Positions 54,496-64,000 of a stretch of 64,000 nt of DNA are shown here, piece by piece. How positions within the stretch are numbered: the stretch's first letter is position 1; the number at the start of each line of letters is the position of its first letter. Source of the DNA: Dipteris shenzhenensis (lineage: Eukaryota; Polypodiophyta; Polypodiopsida; Gleicheniales); the NCBI GenBank assembly GCA_047967505.1, contig CM106538.1, one strand, 5' to 3'. A program made the translations under genes and the position numbers. Under the pieces are notes generated by a model, which was not told the DNA's origin, made no database searches, and saw only the letters and a program-made list of their open reading frames with translations.

Positions 54496-56528
54496 GGTGA
54501 GGACTGGTAGGCTGGGAACAACTGTCTGCTCGCGGATGATGTCGATGAAGAAGCTGGCATATCAGAATGAAGGCGCTGACGCTTTTGAGAGGGTTTGGAG
54601 GGGGAGGCGGGGTCGTCCTGCCCGTTCTTCAAAACTTTTAGCAAAGGCGTGAGGCCTTTAGTGCCATGGACAAACGCTTTCTCGAGCCAACTCGAGATCT
54701 CTGAGGTAGTCATCCCGTAGAAGGCTCGAAGTTTCTGAGGAGTCCAGGCTCTGACATCCTGGGGAAGGGGCCACGACAGAGGGGGCCTGAGGATCACAAT
54801 CAATCTGAAGCGCTTGGCGGCGCAACGCCATCGCAGGCGCACGTCACCCTCGGACCACTGAGTCTCGAGAAGCTGTCCACCTGACGGGCCTATCCAGGAG
54901 AAATCTGAGCGTGCGTCTGCTCTCTGAGCACCTTCCTAGACCGAGTCGTCTGTCCAAGTCTCGGTGCCATCGCTGAGAGAGGTGAAAGCAAAGCTAGGGC
55001 CATCCCTCGGGGCCAAGGCTGCGATCTTCCCATCCGCCCCTTTACGGAGCAGGAAGATACTGATGTCGAGGCAAGCAGGGAAGGTCCCGAGGTCGGCCAC
55101 ATCCAAGTAATCCCAGGGACCAGATCTGTAGAAGTCGCGAGGAAGCTCTCTCTCCTGAAGCTGAGGCCCGCCAGAGTCTGCAACTGAGGGGGTCGGGCTA
55201 GCAGACAGGGAAGACTGCTCCAGGGGTGGTGTAGACTCGGGGTGCCCTGCCTGGGGTGGGGAAGGGGAAGGAGGCTGAGGGGTCGGCAACTCAGACTCCA
55301 CGGAGGCGACTAGCGGTGGGGGCGGAGGAGGGGGAGAGGGGGCTGCCCGCGGCTGAGGAGCCATCGGTGCAGCTGACACTGCAGGAGAGCTGAGAGGGGC
55401 GGGGAAGGGGGGCTGGGGCTGAAACTGGGACTGGGGCTGAGTAGGAAGAGGAGGGAGCTGAAGAGGAGGAGGCGGGGGCTGATGCTGCGGGTCGGGACGA
55501 GGGGGCTACGGTTGGGGAGGGGGCTGGGGCTGAGAGGGAGGGGGCTGGGGAGCGGAAGAGAGGGGGACCTGAGGCTGCGGAGGGCGGGCTACAGTCGAAG
55601 AAGAAGCTCTCCCAGGACCCTGGGGCGGCTGCCTGTCAGGTCTCTGAGGCTCTGCTGCAAGGTTGGGTAACCTCTGCCTCCTTGCCTTTGTCAGAAATCT
55701 TCTTATTCTTTCCTCTTTTCCTTCTAACCTCGGTCCAGCCGCCAGCCACCTCAGGACCGGACTCCGGCTGCCTCTGCTCCTCCTGACGTGGCTGCCCGGA
55801 GGGGGGGGGAGGGGGCGGAAGGGGGGGTGGGGGGGGCCGAGAGGAGCTGGAGAATCGTGGACCAGCAGCAGCCAGGTGCCCAAAGCCATGACACCTCAGG
55901 CACTGGCCTGGCTGTCCTGTGACTACCATGCTTTGAGTAATGCTGCCAGCATCTGTCACGATCTCAATCACTGCAGGAAGAGTCGCAGGGTCTGCCACAG
56001 CCACACGGACTCGGGGAGCTCCTGCCGCAGTAACCGCGTCGACGAAAGTGTCATGCATCACCCAGCCAAAGTGGGAACCCAGGTCCCTGACTATCGGCCG
56101 CAACTCAGCAGCAAGGCCTGGGAAAACTAGCGTCACTGGGTGGCGAGGTATGCGGAAACGAGCATCAAAGTCCGCCTGCGCTGAATCCACAGTACCAAGG
56201 GACTATCATGATGATCTTTCCGTCCATAGATGTGGGGGAACCAGCAATCAGGTTGCTCGCAGCTTTCGCAGTGGAGAGTTTAAGCCAGAAGATGCCCCTT
56301 CCCATAAGGGCCACCTCCTCGATGTGACTGTCCTCTAACATGAGAGTGGACTGGAGCCAGTCCCTGATGGCTGATCTGGAGGGAGAGTGTCCAATGACTC
56401 TGCCATAGACGGAAGTAAGTGCAAAGTCATTGGCAACTTGTTGACCGTTGCTCTGTCAAGATCACACGGTAGGCATCTGGAGAGGGAGGGTCCGGCTGGA
56501 CCTCCGGTTCCGAGCAGGGAGCCGCCAT
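54492..56528 (-). pseudogene. LINE 2a ORF1 (DUF4283-like, zinc-binding motif, proline-rich)
   Basis: The start is ATG 56528 (MAAPCSEPEVQPDPP). A DUF4283-like domain spans about 56460-56190 (VYGRVIGHSPSRSAIRDWL, MGRGIFWLKLSTAKAASNL) with a frameshift early on and another near 56200. QCLRCHGFGHLAAAG (near 55890) is a CCHC knuckle lacking its last C. Long proline-, glutamine- and serine-rich text follows, then DYLDVADLGTFPACLDI and a C-terminal QKLRAFYGMTTSEISSWLEK segment. A TAG near 54936 interrupts it. The final TGA overlaps the ORF2 start as ATGA (54495-54492). Confidence 0.8.
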
Positions 56529-56559
56529 ACCGTCAAGACAAACTGCGAGACCTCCGATG

Positions 56560-57240
56560 AAGAAGAGGCTGCCACCAAAAAGGGGAGATAGACGAAGGAT
56601 GGAGCCTAGGTGTGACGGGAGAGGCGAGACGAATCGAGGCGGGCGGTGGAAGCGGAGGCGAAGGCGAGGGCGGAGGCGGAAGGCGGAAGGGGGCGGAAGG
56701 CGGATGTCGGAGGCGAGAGCGGAGGGCGGAGGTCAAAGGCGAGGGAGGGACAGCGGCGGAGGCGAGGGTGGAGGGCGGAGGAGGAAGGGGCGAGGGCGAG
56801 GAGCGAGGGCGGAGGGCGGAGGGGCAGAAGGGGGGGAAGAGCGAGGGCGGGGGGGGGGGGGGGTGAGGGGCGAAAGGCGGGGCAGAAGGGCGGGGGGGGG
56901 AGGGGCGGAGGGGCGGGGGCGTGGCGAGGGGCGGGGGCGAGGCGGAGAGGGCGAGGCGAGGGGTGAGGCGAGGGACGGGCGGAGGGGTGCGCAGGGGCGA
57001 GGTCAGGGCGAGGCGAGGGGCGGGGTGGTGAGGACGAGGGGCGAGGCGAGAGGTGAGGCGAGGGGCGAGGGGCGGCGGGACGGAGGGGCGAGGGGTGAGG
57101 GCGAGGAGGCGGGATGAGGCGAGGGGTGGGGGTGAGCGGCGAGGGCGAGGGGGGTACGGCGAGGGTGAGGGGGGGCGAGGGGAGAGGCGGAGGAGAGTAG
57201 GGAGGTAGAGGCTGCGGGAGGGAGGGAGGGGGGCTCACAT
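56560..57240 (-). promoter_or_regulatory. Pyrimidine-rich 5' region of LINE 2a
   Basis: On the LINE sense strand this is CCTCGCCCCTCGCC-type repetitive sequence, nearly all C and T with some G. It lies between the 5' end of the insertion and ORF1. Because it is inside the target duplications it is part of the LINE. Large open frames on both strands here are compositional artefacts. Confidence 0.7.
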
Positions 57241-57292
57241 GAGCTCGAGATCTATCTTTTCTGAGGTGTTTACTTTGTTGTTGCTTTTCCTC

Positions 57293-59594
57293 ACCCGCTA
57301 TATCCATCCATTAATGAGTATACAGCATGTCCTGTAATTGTCTCCAACACTCTATCTGTGAAGGGAAGGGGGAACCTATCACGTCGTGTTGCAGCATTCA
57401 AACTCCGATAGTCAACACATTCTGAGTTTGCCTGTCTCTCTTTTAGGTACAATGACGATTCCGCTAACCCAATCCGAGTAATCCACTGGATAGATTAATC
57501 ATGCTTGCTCCATTTTCTGTATATCTGTTTGGACTGCCTTGCCATAGTTGGGATTCATGCGGTATGGACCTTTAATCACAGGGTCTACATCAGGAAATAA
57601 GTCAATGCGATGCTCCATGAAATCAGCGGGCACCCCCTTCAGATCCTTGTAGGACCAGGCAAAGACATCCACAAATTCTTTAAAAAGATCTGTCACTGCA
57701 GCTAGAAGATAGTCATGTTCCCAGACCCAAGTGGCTAGCCACCTTCAAATGCCGGGGTTGGTCCTCAGTCCCAATGTTGAGGTACCGCCAGTTCCATGCC
57801 TCATCAACAGGGGCAATGCATTGGGAAGTTGAGGCACTTGGCTCACCCGTTCTCAGTCCTGTATGTGCTAGAGTATCCTCAAGGGGAAAGTCCCCCTCCA
57901 CTTCTCTCAACCAAGATGAGGGTTAAGTAATTGGTGGGTTCTCGGGCACATGCACGGGCTGAGATGTAGAGTCAGTTGATGTTGTAGCTGTTGTATGCCT
58001 TCGATGCCTCTGTGCTTGTTTCAGCATGCCCCGGTAAGGTAAGCCTTCCACCTCATAAGTGGTTTTAGGAAGGTCTTCAATTGAGGGGTGGTCGGCTTCT
58101 GATAAGTAAAGGTCAAGCAAAGTGAGATCCAGCCATGTCCTCATCTCCGTACCTGGTATGCACCCGGGGTCCCCCCAAGACCTCAAGCTGTTGGTGGTGA
58201 TTCTCCTCAAGTTCAGCAATGTCTGTGTCACTTTCTTCTTCGAAATCACCATCACCATCAATTTCTTCTTCACTAGTGTTACTGTCCACTGTATGACCAT
58301 CATTGTACTCAGCAGTACCATGGTTGTACTCTGTAGTACCATCATTGTACACTGGAGTACCATTGGTGGGTTGTGCAATACCAGCATTGTATACAGTAGA
58401 CCCATCATTGTATGCTATAGTACCATCAGCATCATTTTGACCATTGTCCTCCATGGTGGCCACTGGACGACCATCAATGTTCACAGAAATACCATCATTG
58501 TCCTCAGTACAATCAATGGTGTCCATTGTAGTACCCCTAGTGACCATTGTCTTATACATGTGTGGACTATTGCAAAGACCAAAGGGCATCCTTTCGTAAA
58601 CTAGTTCAGCTAGACCCTGTGCATATGGTTCTAGGTGGACTTCTGATACTGCAAGCAGGTGTTCTTCGGGATCTTCTTGTTGGCATAGTTCCACCATGTT
58701 GACGGCTAAGGAGCCCAGGGCTCCCATCCAATCCAAAATGACAGCTTCCTTGTCTTCTTGATTAGCTCGATCCAACAAGTAGGTCAAACTTTCGAATCCT
58801 TCCAGGGTTGTCTCTACTCCATGAATCTCCACGGTGAGCTTGGGACTCTGTTCACAAGTGAGGGCAGTGTAGGCAGAGAAGTGGTCTAGTGTAGATCCAT
58901 GCTGACCCGGTAATGTCTCTGGTGTTGGCTTGGTTGAGAAATGTAATGGTCTGATGCTTGATTTGAGGGGACAATAGACAAAGTTGTCGTAGAGTGATGT
59001 TGGGCTTGAAACTCATAAGATCTTCAGACAAGGAGTAGTGATGGACACTAGTATTAGCCTTGTGCGACCTCATCCTCCTAGCCTCTGGCCAAGGGTCAAA
59101 GCTTACATGAGGATGCGGATGTACGTCTGAACTGTAAGTCATTGTCTCATGTGGTGTCTTTTCCCCATCGCCCCTTCTCTGTTGAGTGCAGTTGGGGAAA
59201 AAGTGGAAGGACCTACTTGTGCCTCATTCTCCTTGTGCTATCTGAGGGTTGTCACTTGTGTTGCAAACCTCACAGCTCTAGACTTGTGGGACGGAAATTG
59301 AGATGTGTTACCTTCATCTTCAAAACTGGATTGAAGATCTCTCATGACACTCTTTACCACCTCCTAATACCTCAAAGGCATAGAGTAATCACCCGAGAAT
59401 GAGGCACTTCCAGAGTTAGTGGTTGACCTTAATGGCTGTGTGCCCTTCGACTTTGTTTCTGAATCACTATCAGGAGCAAGCGAGGGTGGTCTATTCCTAG
59501 GCATGTACTGTCTACCTTGGAGGGGGAGAATGACCTTGTGGGGGAGCACTTGTCGAACTGATTGGTGCTGAGGCCTCTAGTGCTAACTTTTTTT
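57293..59594 (-). pseudogene. Ty3/gypsy G, N-terminal pol region and upstream polyprotein
   Basis: Reading leftward from 59594, long broken frames include an acidic region with 7-residue YNDGT repeats (58290-58440). Near 57690-57500 there is clear reverse transcriptase start: FVDVFAWSYKDLKGVP, EHRIDLFPDVDPVIKGPYRMNP. Then follow WVSGIVIVPKRE and LRMCVDYRSLNAAT in the last 170 bp before the LINE 2a insertion. Gag is not recognised with confidence. A separate MPFGLCNSP motif near 58580 is out of place. The right end is cut by LINE 2b. Confidence 0.75.
58280..58440 (-). repeat. 21-bp repeats coding YNDGT heptads
   Basis: On the plus strand, phrases such as AGTACCATCATTGTACAC recur with 21-bp spacing. 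On the minus strand they code YNDG(T/S)T-type seven-residue repeats in an acidic stretch. Confidence 0.7.
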
Positions 59595-62500
59595 TTTGCC
59601 GAAAAAACAGTGCTGATTATATTACTTCGAAAAAACAAGATACATGGGGTCAGTTTTGCAGCTGACGGGGCTGCGTTTACAAATCGGACGCAGCCCTAAG
59701 TGGAAACAAAAAGCTCTCTCTCACGGAGGGATCAGGCGGGTGTGAATAAACAGCCAGAGAGGCGGTGAATAGTGCCACTGAAGGCCCTGAGAAGTATGCT
59801 CGAAGAAGAGGCCTTGCGTATCCCAATCTCGGAGGAAACGTCTCCGCTTCTCCCGGCCAGCCCGGGAATCCCCTTGGATCTGGTCCCACTGGCCTCTGAG
59901 TGTGTGGATAATCTCGCTCCAGATGTCAGCCATGACCTGGGCAGTCGAAAGAGAGGTACCACCGAGGATCTGCGCGCAGCGCGAGGTCCAAATGTGCCAT
60001 CCGACGATGCTGCTAATAATCTCCCAGACTGGCTGCCTCTCCTGAGATCCTATGTCCGCCTCTGCCAAGTGCTGTGGGATGCCCTCAAGCGGCCCCCAAG
60101 TCCCCTGTGTGATAAGGAACATGGGGTCCTACGGGCCTGCCTCGAACAACTGATGATAGCCAGGTGTGGTGCTGCACCAGCAGAACGCGCCCCAGGTGAT
60201 CAAACCTAACTCCGGTGCTGCGCGAGTAAGGATCCCGAAGGCCCACCTCCACACGTCCTGGGCGCGAGTGCAGCTCCACCGGCAGTGCTTTGGTGTCTCC
60301 TCGTCCTCATGACAGATCTGACAAAGTCCATCCTGACCAATCTGCCGCAACCAGCTCCCCACTGGAAGACCCTTGTGGGCGAGTAGCCAAAGGAAGTAGG
60401 AAATCTTCCGCGGCCGCCAGCTCTCCCACAAGGCCTTCCAGAAGGCCTGCAAAAATAGCCTAGAGATACCCTGAGCATACCAACTAGGCCGCTGGGTGGG
60501 CGGTCGGCTCTGCATCCTCCGAGAACTCTCCTGCCCAATTTCGTGCTGTAAGCGAAGAAAGGGGTCGGCCCCTGGCCCGCCGCCACAACCTCTGGCCATC
60601 TCCACTCACCTGGGTCCCAATCAAGCTCTGACAGGGCCCGCCCCTCCCAAAGCCAGAGGCGCCATAACTGCAGCTGATCCTGCTCTATACTAGGATCGAT
60701 CCGCAAAACCTTCCCCACGAGGCCTACGACACGAACCCTCTGCCACGAGAGAAGGGGGTCGATGAGCACACCCTCTCTCCTGAGTGGGCCGTCCCCCAAA
60801 ACCGCGAAGAAGGATACAGAGGTGTCGTCCAGCCGGCCTGCAACCACCAGTGGGATGCCACGGGGGGTGAACTGTCCAAGCCAACGGGTATCACCAGGCA
60901 TGAGGATCTGAATCTCGGGTGGAACCAACAAACCGGCAGGAATCGCTCCATCTATCTCTGTGCGTCTCGCCTGAGCTCCACGGACACCTCCGGCTGCGGC
61001 TGCTAGAGCAACGGTCTCCAAGTGTCTGTAAGTGTCCCTCCAAACTCGAAGGGACCGGGCTGGCCCCCGCATCTAGCCATCCCACGAGATGTGTGACCTC
61101 TCCCCCAGCTGAAGGCCCAAGGTATCTCTGACCTGATCGTTCCAGATGAGCGGCTGGCGGTTCATCTCCTCCTGACTGCTAGGAGGGGACTGGAGGAGAC
61201 TGAGACGGAGTCGCCTCCAAACCGTGAGAAGGCTACGAATGAGCGGGGAGCGGGGGTGAGTAAGCGGTGCAGAGGTGAAGATCCACCGGAGGGACGGTAG
61301 CCACTCTCCACCTCGGCGTGGGACGCAAGAACTGATCCCCTGCTGAAGTAACATCTTCCACGTTTGCCCCCCCGGGGTGAAACCGCGGATAACTAACTTG
61401 CCCAGCAGGGCCTGACTCTGAAGCTCAGGATCTATGACCCCCAAGCCACCCTCAGCCTGCGGAAGAATGACTGTCTGCCAGGCTACCCTGGCTCTGGTAT
61501 CTCTGAGACCATCCCCCCCAGACCACAGGAAATTCCGGACCATCCTCCTGAGCTGTGCCACGCAGGATCTCGAGAAGCACCAACAAGAGGCCACATACCA
61601 GGCCGTGGCCAGGAGAACTTGGTTGACTACAAGAGCACGAACTGCAAGAGAGAGCTTAGCAGTGCTCCAGAAAGCCAGCTTCCGTCGTATGGAATCTAGC
61701 ACCGGGAGAAACTGCTGAGCTGGCATGATGTCCAGGCCGACCTGAAAGCCGAGATATCTAGTAGTCTGCCCCCGCGGGATCCATCTGAAACCCAAAAACC
61801 TCCCCCACTGTGAGCAGGCCCCAGGGTTTGTGAGAAAACCAACTGATTTATTCCAGTTGATTTTCGCACCGGCTGCCGAGCAGAAGACCTCTAAGGCCAG
61901 CCTCACCCTCTCCAGCATCATCTCATCATCCTGAACATACAGCGCTGTGTCATCTGCATACTCCAAGTCCAGGAGCTCCGTGTCCTCCCTGATGGGAAGG
62001 CGAACACCCCGGATCCCTGTCGACCTCGCCCGAAGATAGTAAGTCATCGCCTCGGCGAAGAAGAGAAACAGGTAAGGAGCGAGGGGGCAACCCTGACGCA
62101 CTGATCTCTCCAATCGAAATCGCTCTCCCATCCTGCCGCCGATGATGACCCTGCTGGAAGCTGTCATGTATAACGCTGAGATACCCTGAATCCATCCTAC
62201 TGGGAATCCAAGTCTCTCCAAAGTACCCTCCAGGAAGGACCAGTCCACTCGATCGTAGGCCTTCTCAAAGTCGAGAAGTAGGATGGCTAAGTGCAACCCG
62301 CTGTGCTGAGCCCACTCCGTAGCCTCTGAGAAGGTGAAGACATTATCTAGGATACTACGATCCTGGACAAAGCCTATCTGAGTGTCATGAATGAGGTCAG
62401 GAAGTAGTGGCCGAACTCTGGCGCTGATCATCTTGGCAAGGATTTTATAGGCAGTGGTGAGGAGAGTGATCGGGCGCCACTGACGGATCTGCTGTCGATC

Positions 62501-64000
62501 TCCTCCCTTCGGGATGAGGCAAATCAATCCCGAAGAGAGGCTCTCTGGCATATGTCCGCTGCTGAAAATCCTCTGGAGGGCTGCTAGGAGGGGCTGATGG
62601 ATCTGATCCCAGAAAGAGGTGAAGAAAGCGCGAGAAAGCCCATCCTCGCCAGGGCATTTCTGCCCATCGATGGCCATCAAGGCCTCCTGCATCTCAACAG
62701 TGGTGAACGGTGACATCAGCGTCGTCTGCATGCTGGGCTGAACAAGGGCCGGAATGTGCCTCCACACCTCCTCGCGGGAACGTCTAGTATGGGGGGCAAG
62801 CTGCTCCTACTGGAAAAGAGTCCTGTAGAAGTCGGTAGCCAACCCCAAGACCTCTTCCAAGTTGGTAATGATGTGCCCCTCCGCTGTCCTAAGACTCCGG
62901 AGCTGGTCACCTGCTGCCCTCTGGCCATGCATCCTGAAGAACTCTTTGCTCATCCGGTCGCCCTTCCGAGCCCAGTAGGAGAGGGAGGCGTGATAAGAAA
63001 ACTCTGAGCGACGCTGGAGAGTCTCCTCAAGAAGGGCTTTGGCTCGAAGGGCCCGGATCCGAAGCTCCTCCGAACCCGGAGCTGCCTGTTGGAGTCGCTG
63101 AATGGAGGTGAGGTCCCTACGAAGAGCTCTCTCTCAACCCCACCACTCCTGGCGAACCTGAAGGGCTGCGAGCTGACAAATCTGGCTAGACTCCTACAGA
63201 GCCTGCGCCACCGACTCTACCAAATCCACGCACTCGCCCCAATCTCTGTCCCAAAGGCTACCGATACTACTGCGCACCTCCTCCCTAGAGAAGATGGAAT
63301 CAGGAATCCTGAACGAACGGGGAGGAAGGGACTGAGCTGCCGAGTCTAGTGATAAGAGCACTGGCGCATGGTCGGAGAGCGTCGTCCCTGGCACTACACC
63401 CACCTGACCACCTCTGCTGATGGCCCAATCACTGACATAAAATCTGTCCAGTCTCTCCAGGAGTCTGCCCCCTTCCCTGCGGAAGCCCCACGAGAAGTCC
63501 AAGCTCCCGTGCCATCGGCGGAAGGACGGGTCTCTCCAGCTGTCCCTACCTCCTATCACGAAGAGAAAGGAGTCCCAAGCGGACTGCTCTGCCTGAGCTA
63601 TACCTGTAAACTCTGGTCCTCTGCCCTGCTAGTCCTCCAAAGTCTCCAGATTGTTGAAGTCACCTCCAACAATCCACGAATCCATGTCTGGGAGAATTTC
63701 TGTGAGAGTCCTCCAGAAGGTGGCTCTGCGTCGGAGGTCTGTGGGTGCATAGATGTTGAGGATTCCTATTTTTGAGCCCTCCAACTCTAGGCCAACCCAA
63801 AGTGCACGGCCTGGGATCAACGTACCATGGCCAAAAACTCCCTGGGCAAACGACTCGCAAACGGAAGTGCAGACACCGCCACTCCTCCCCTGTGCACCGA
63901 TCAAGGGCTCCCAATAAGTGTGAGCGTCCACGGAGGATCTTCCCGTAGCTACGGGTATGAGCCGCTGAAAGCTTATGCTCCTAGAGCAGGAGTATATCCA
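59595..64000 (-). mobile_element. LINE 2b, 3' part (runs off the window)
   Basis: This is a second member of the LINE 2 family on the minus strand, from its A tail (plus-strand T run at about 59588-59598) through ORF2 to beyond the right edge. It is very similar to LINE 2a along the whole shared length, including the 3' end ATCAGCACTGTTTTTTCGG. It also sits in Ty3 element G sequence. Its target duplication cannot be confirmed because the 5' end is outside the window. Confidence 0.9.
59721..63999 (-). pseudogene. LINE 2b ORF2 (endonuclease, reverse transcriptase, zf-RVT)
   Basis: Unlike LINE 2a, this copy keeps the endonuclease: ILNIYAPTDLRRR, DSWIVGGDFNNLE, LDRFYVSDWAI and TLSDHAPVLLSL hold the expected N, D and H residues. 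A TAG at 63629 interrupts it. Other stops occur near 63195 and 63136, and a TAG at 62807-62809 is shared with LINE 2a. From 62767 to 61073 the reverse transcriptase is open for 564 codons with CPGEDGLSRAFF, KAYDRVDW, RQGCPLAPYLFL and YADD (plus-strand 61949-61960). A stop at 61073 and frameshifts precede the zf-RVT region (LCQICHEDEETPKHCRWSC) and the tail ending at 59721. Confidence 0.92.

Larger units (their letters stand above)
50602..57292 (-). mobile_element. LINE 2a, near full-length insertion in Ty3 element G
   Basis: A minus-strand LINE with a short A tail (plus-strand T run at 50601-50610) and exact 15-bp target duplications ACCCGCTATATCCAT (50587-50601 and 57293-57307), the hallmark of target-primed reverse transcription. 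Contents in sense order: pyrimidine-rich 5' region, ORF1 (from 56528), ORF2 (from 54495) and a 3' UTR of about 130 bp. The endonuclease part of ORF2 is mostly deleted. LINE 2b at 59595 is a close relative. Confidence 0.93.

Noticed and set aside
56557-57307. Long glycine/arginine-rich (+) and proline/serine-rich (-) open frames
   Set aside because: They arise from the low-complexity pyrimidine-rich 5' region of LINE 2a; all frames there are open because stop codons are rare in such sequence.
1-64000. CRISPR arrays, phage genes, toxin-antitoxin or other defence systems
   Set aside because: Repeats here are tandem duplications, LTRs and microsatellites without regular spacers, and all recognisable proteins are plant retroelement or plant membrane proteins.

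Overview
The window looks like nuclear DNA of a land plant with a large, repeat-rich genome. The grounds are plant-type Ty1/copia and Ty3/gypsy elements with tRNA-iMet primer sites, plant-type two-ORF LINEs with zf-RVT tails, and one intron-containing gene of the plant 'membrane protein of ER body-like' family. I cannot name the species; a fern, a gymnosperm or another large-genome plant would fit. I saw no bacterial operons, rRNA, tRNA genes or CRISPR arrays. Almost everything recognisable is retrotransposon, mostly broken and often nested.

Layout, left to right. 1-3.8 kb: anonymous DNA with a 55-bp tandem duplication and an LTR-like block. 3.8-18.3 kb: a decayed Ty3 element (+) split by a copia element A (4549-16390, 5-bp target duplication GAATC). 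A is itself split by a second copia element B with 147-bp LTRs (5799-14051, duplication CATCA). About 2.3 kb spanning the B/A border has since been inverted, so B's LTRs now face each other. B's gag is interrupted by a ~1-kb non-autonomous DNA transposon; its second copy is at 49.2 kb. 18.3-22.6 kb: Ty3 remnants with another pair of inverted LTRs. 22.65-30.64 kb: a decayed LINE split by a fairly complete chromodomain Ty3 element E (23985-30249, duplication GCATC). 30.6-33.5 kb: a copia 5' end and two LINE 3' ends in inverted orientation. 34.7-36.7 kb: the only host gene I recognise, on the minus strand, with four introns visible. 37.1-37.9 kb: three (CT)n microsatellites, each preceded by a small conserved hairpin. 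38.5-41.7 kb: a third inverted LTR pair enclosing minus-strand sequence that resembles an endonuclease (EEP) gene and an upstream ORF. 41.7-42.5 kb: a copia gag fragment. 43.7-48.8 kb: a LINE with a long pyrimidine-rich 5' region. 48.8-59.6 kb: a Ty3 element G (-) split by the second DNA transposon copy and by a LINE with its 15-bp target duplication intact. 59.6-64 kb: a sister LINE copy running off the window.

How the parts fit. This is a record of successive insertions, deletions and local inversions rather than a pathway. Most useful for a second look are the two DNA transposon copies with an internal palindrome, the LINE ORF1/ORF2 ATGA overlaps, an in-frame amber codon shared by two LINE copies, the endonuclease-like unit bounded by inverted LTRs, and the hairpin-(CT)n modules. 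I see no complete, clearly active element and no certain new molecular system.
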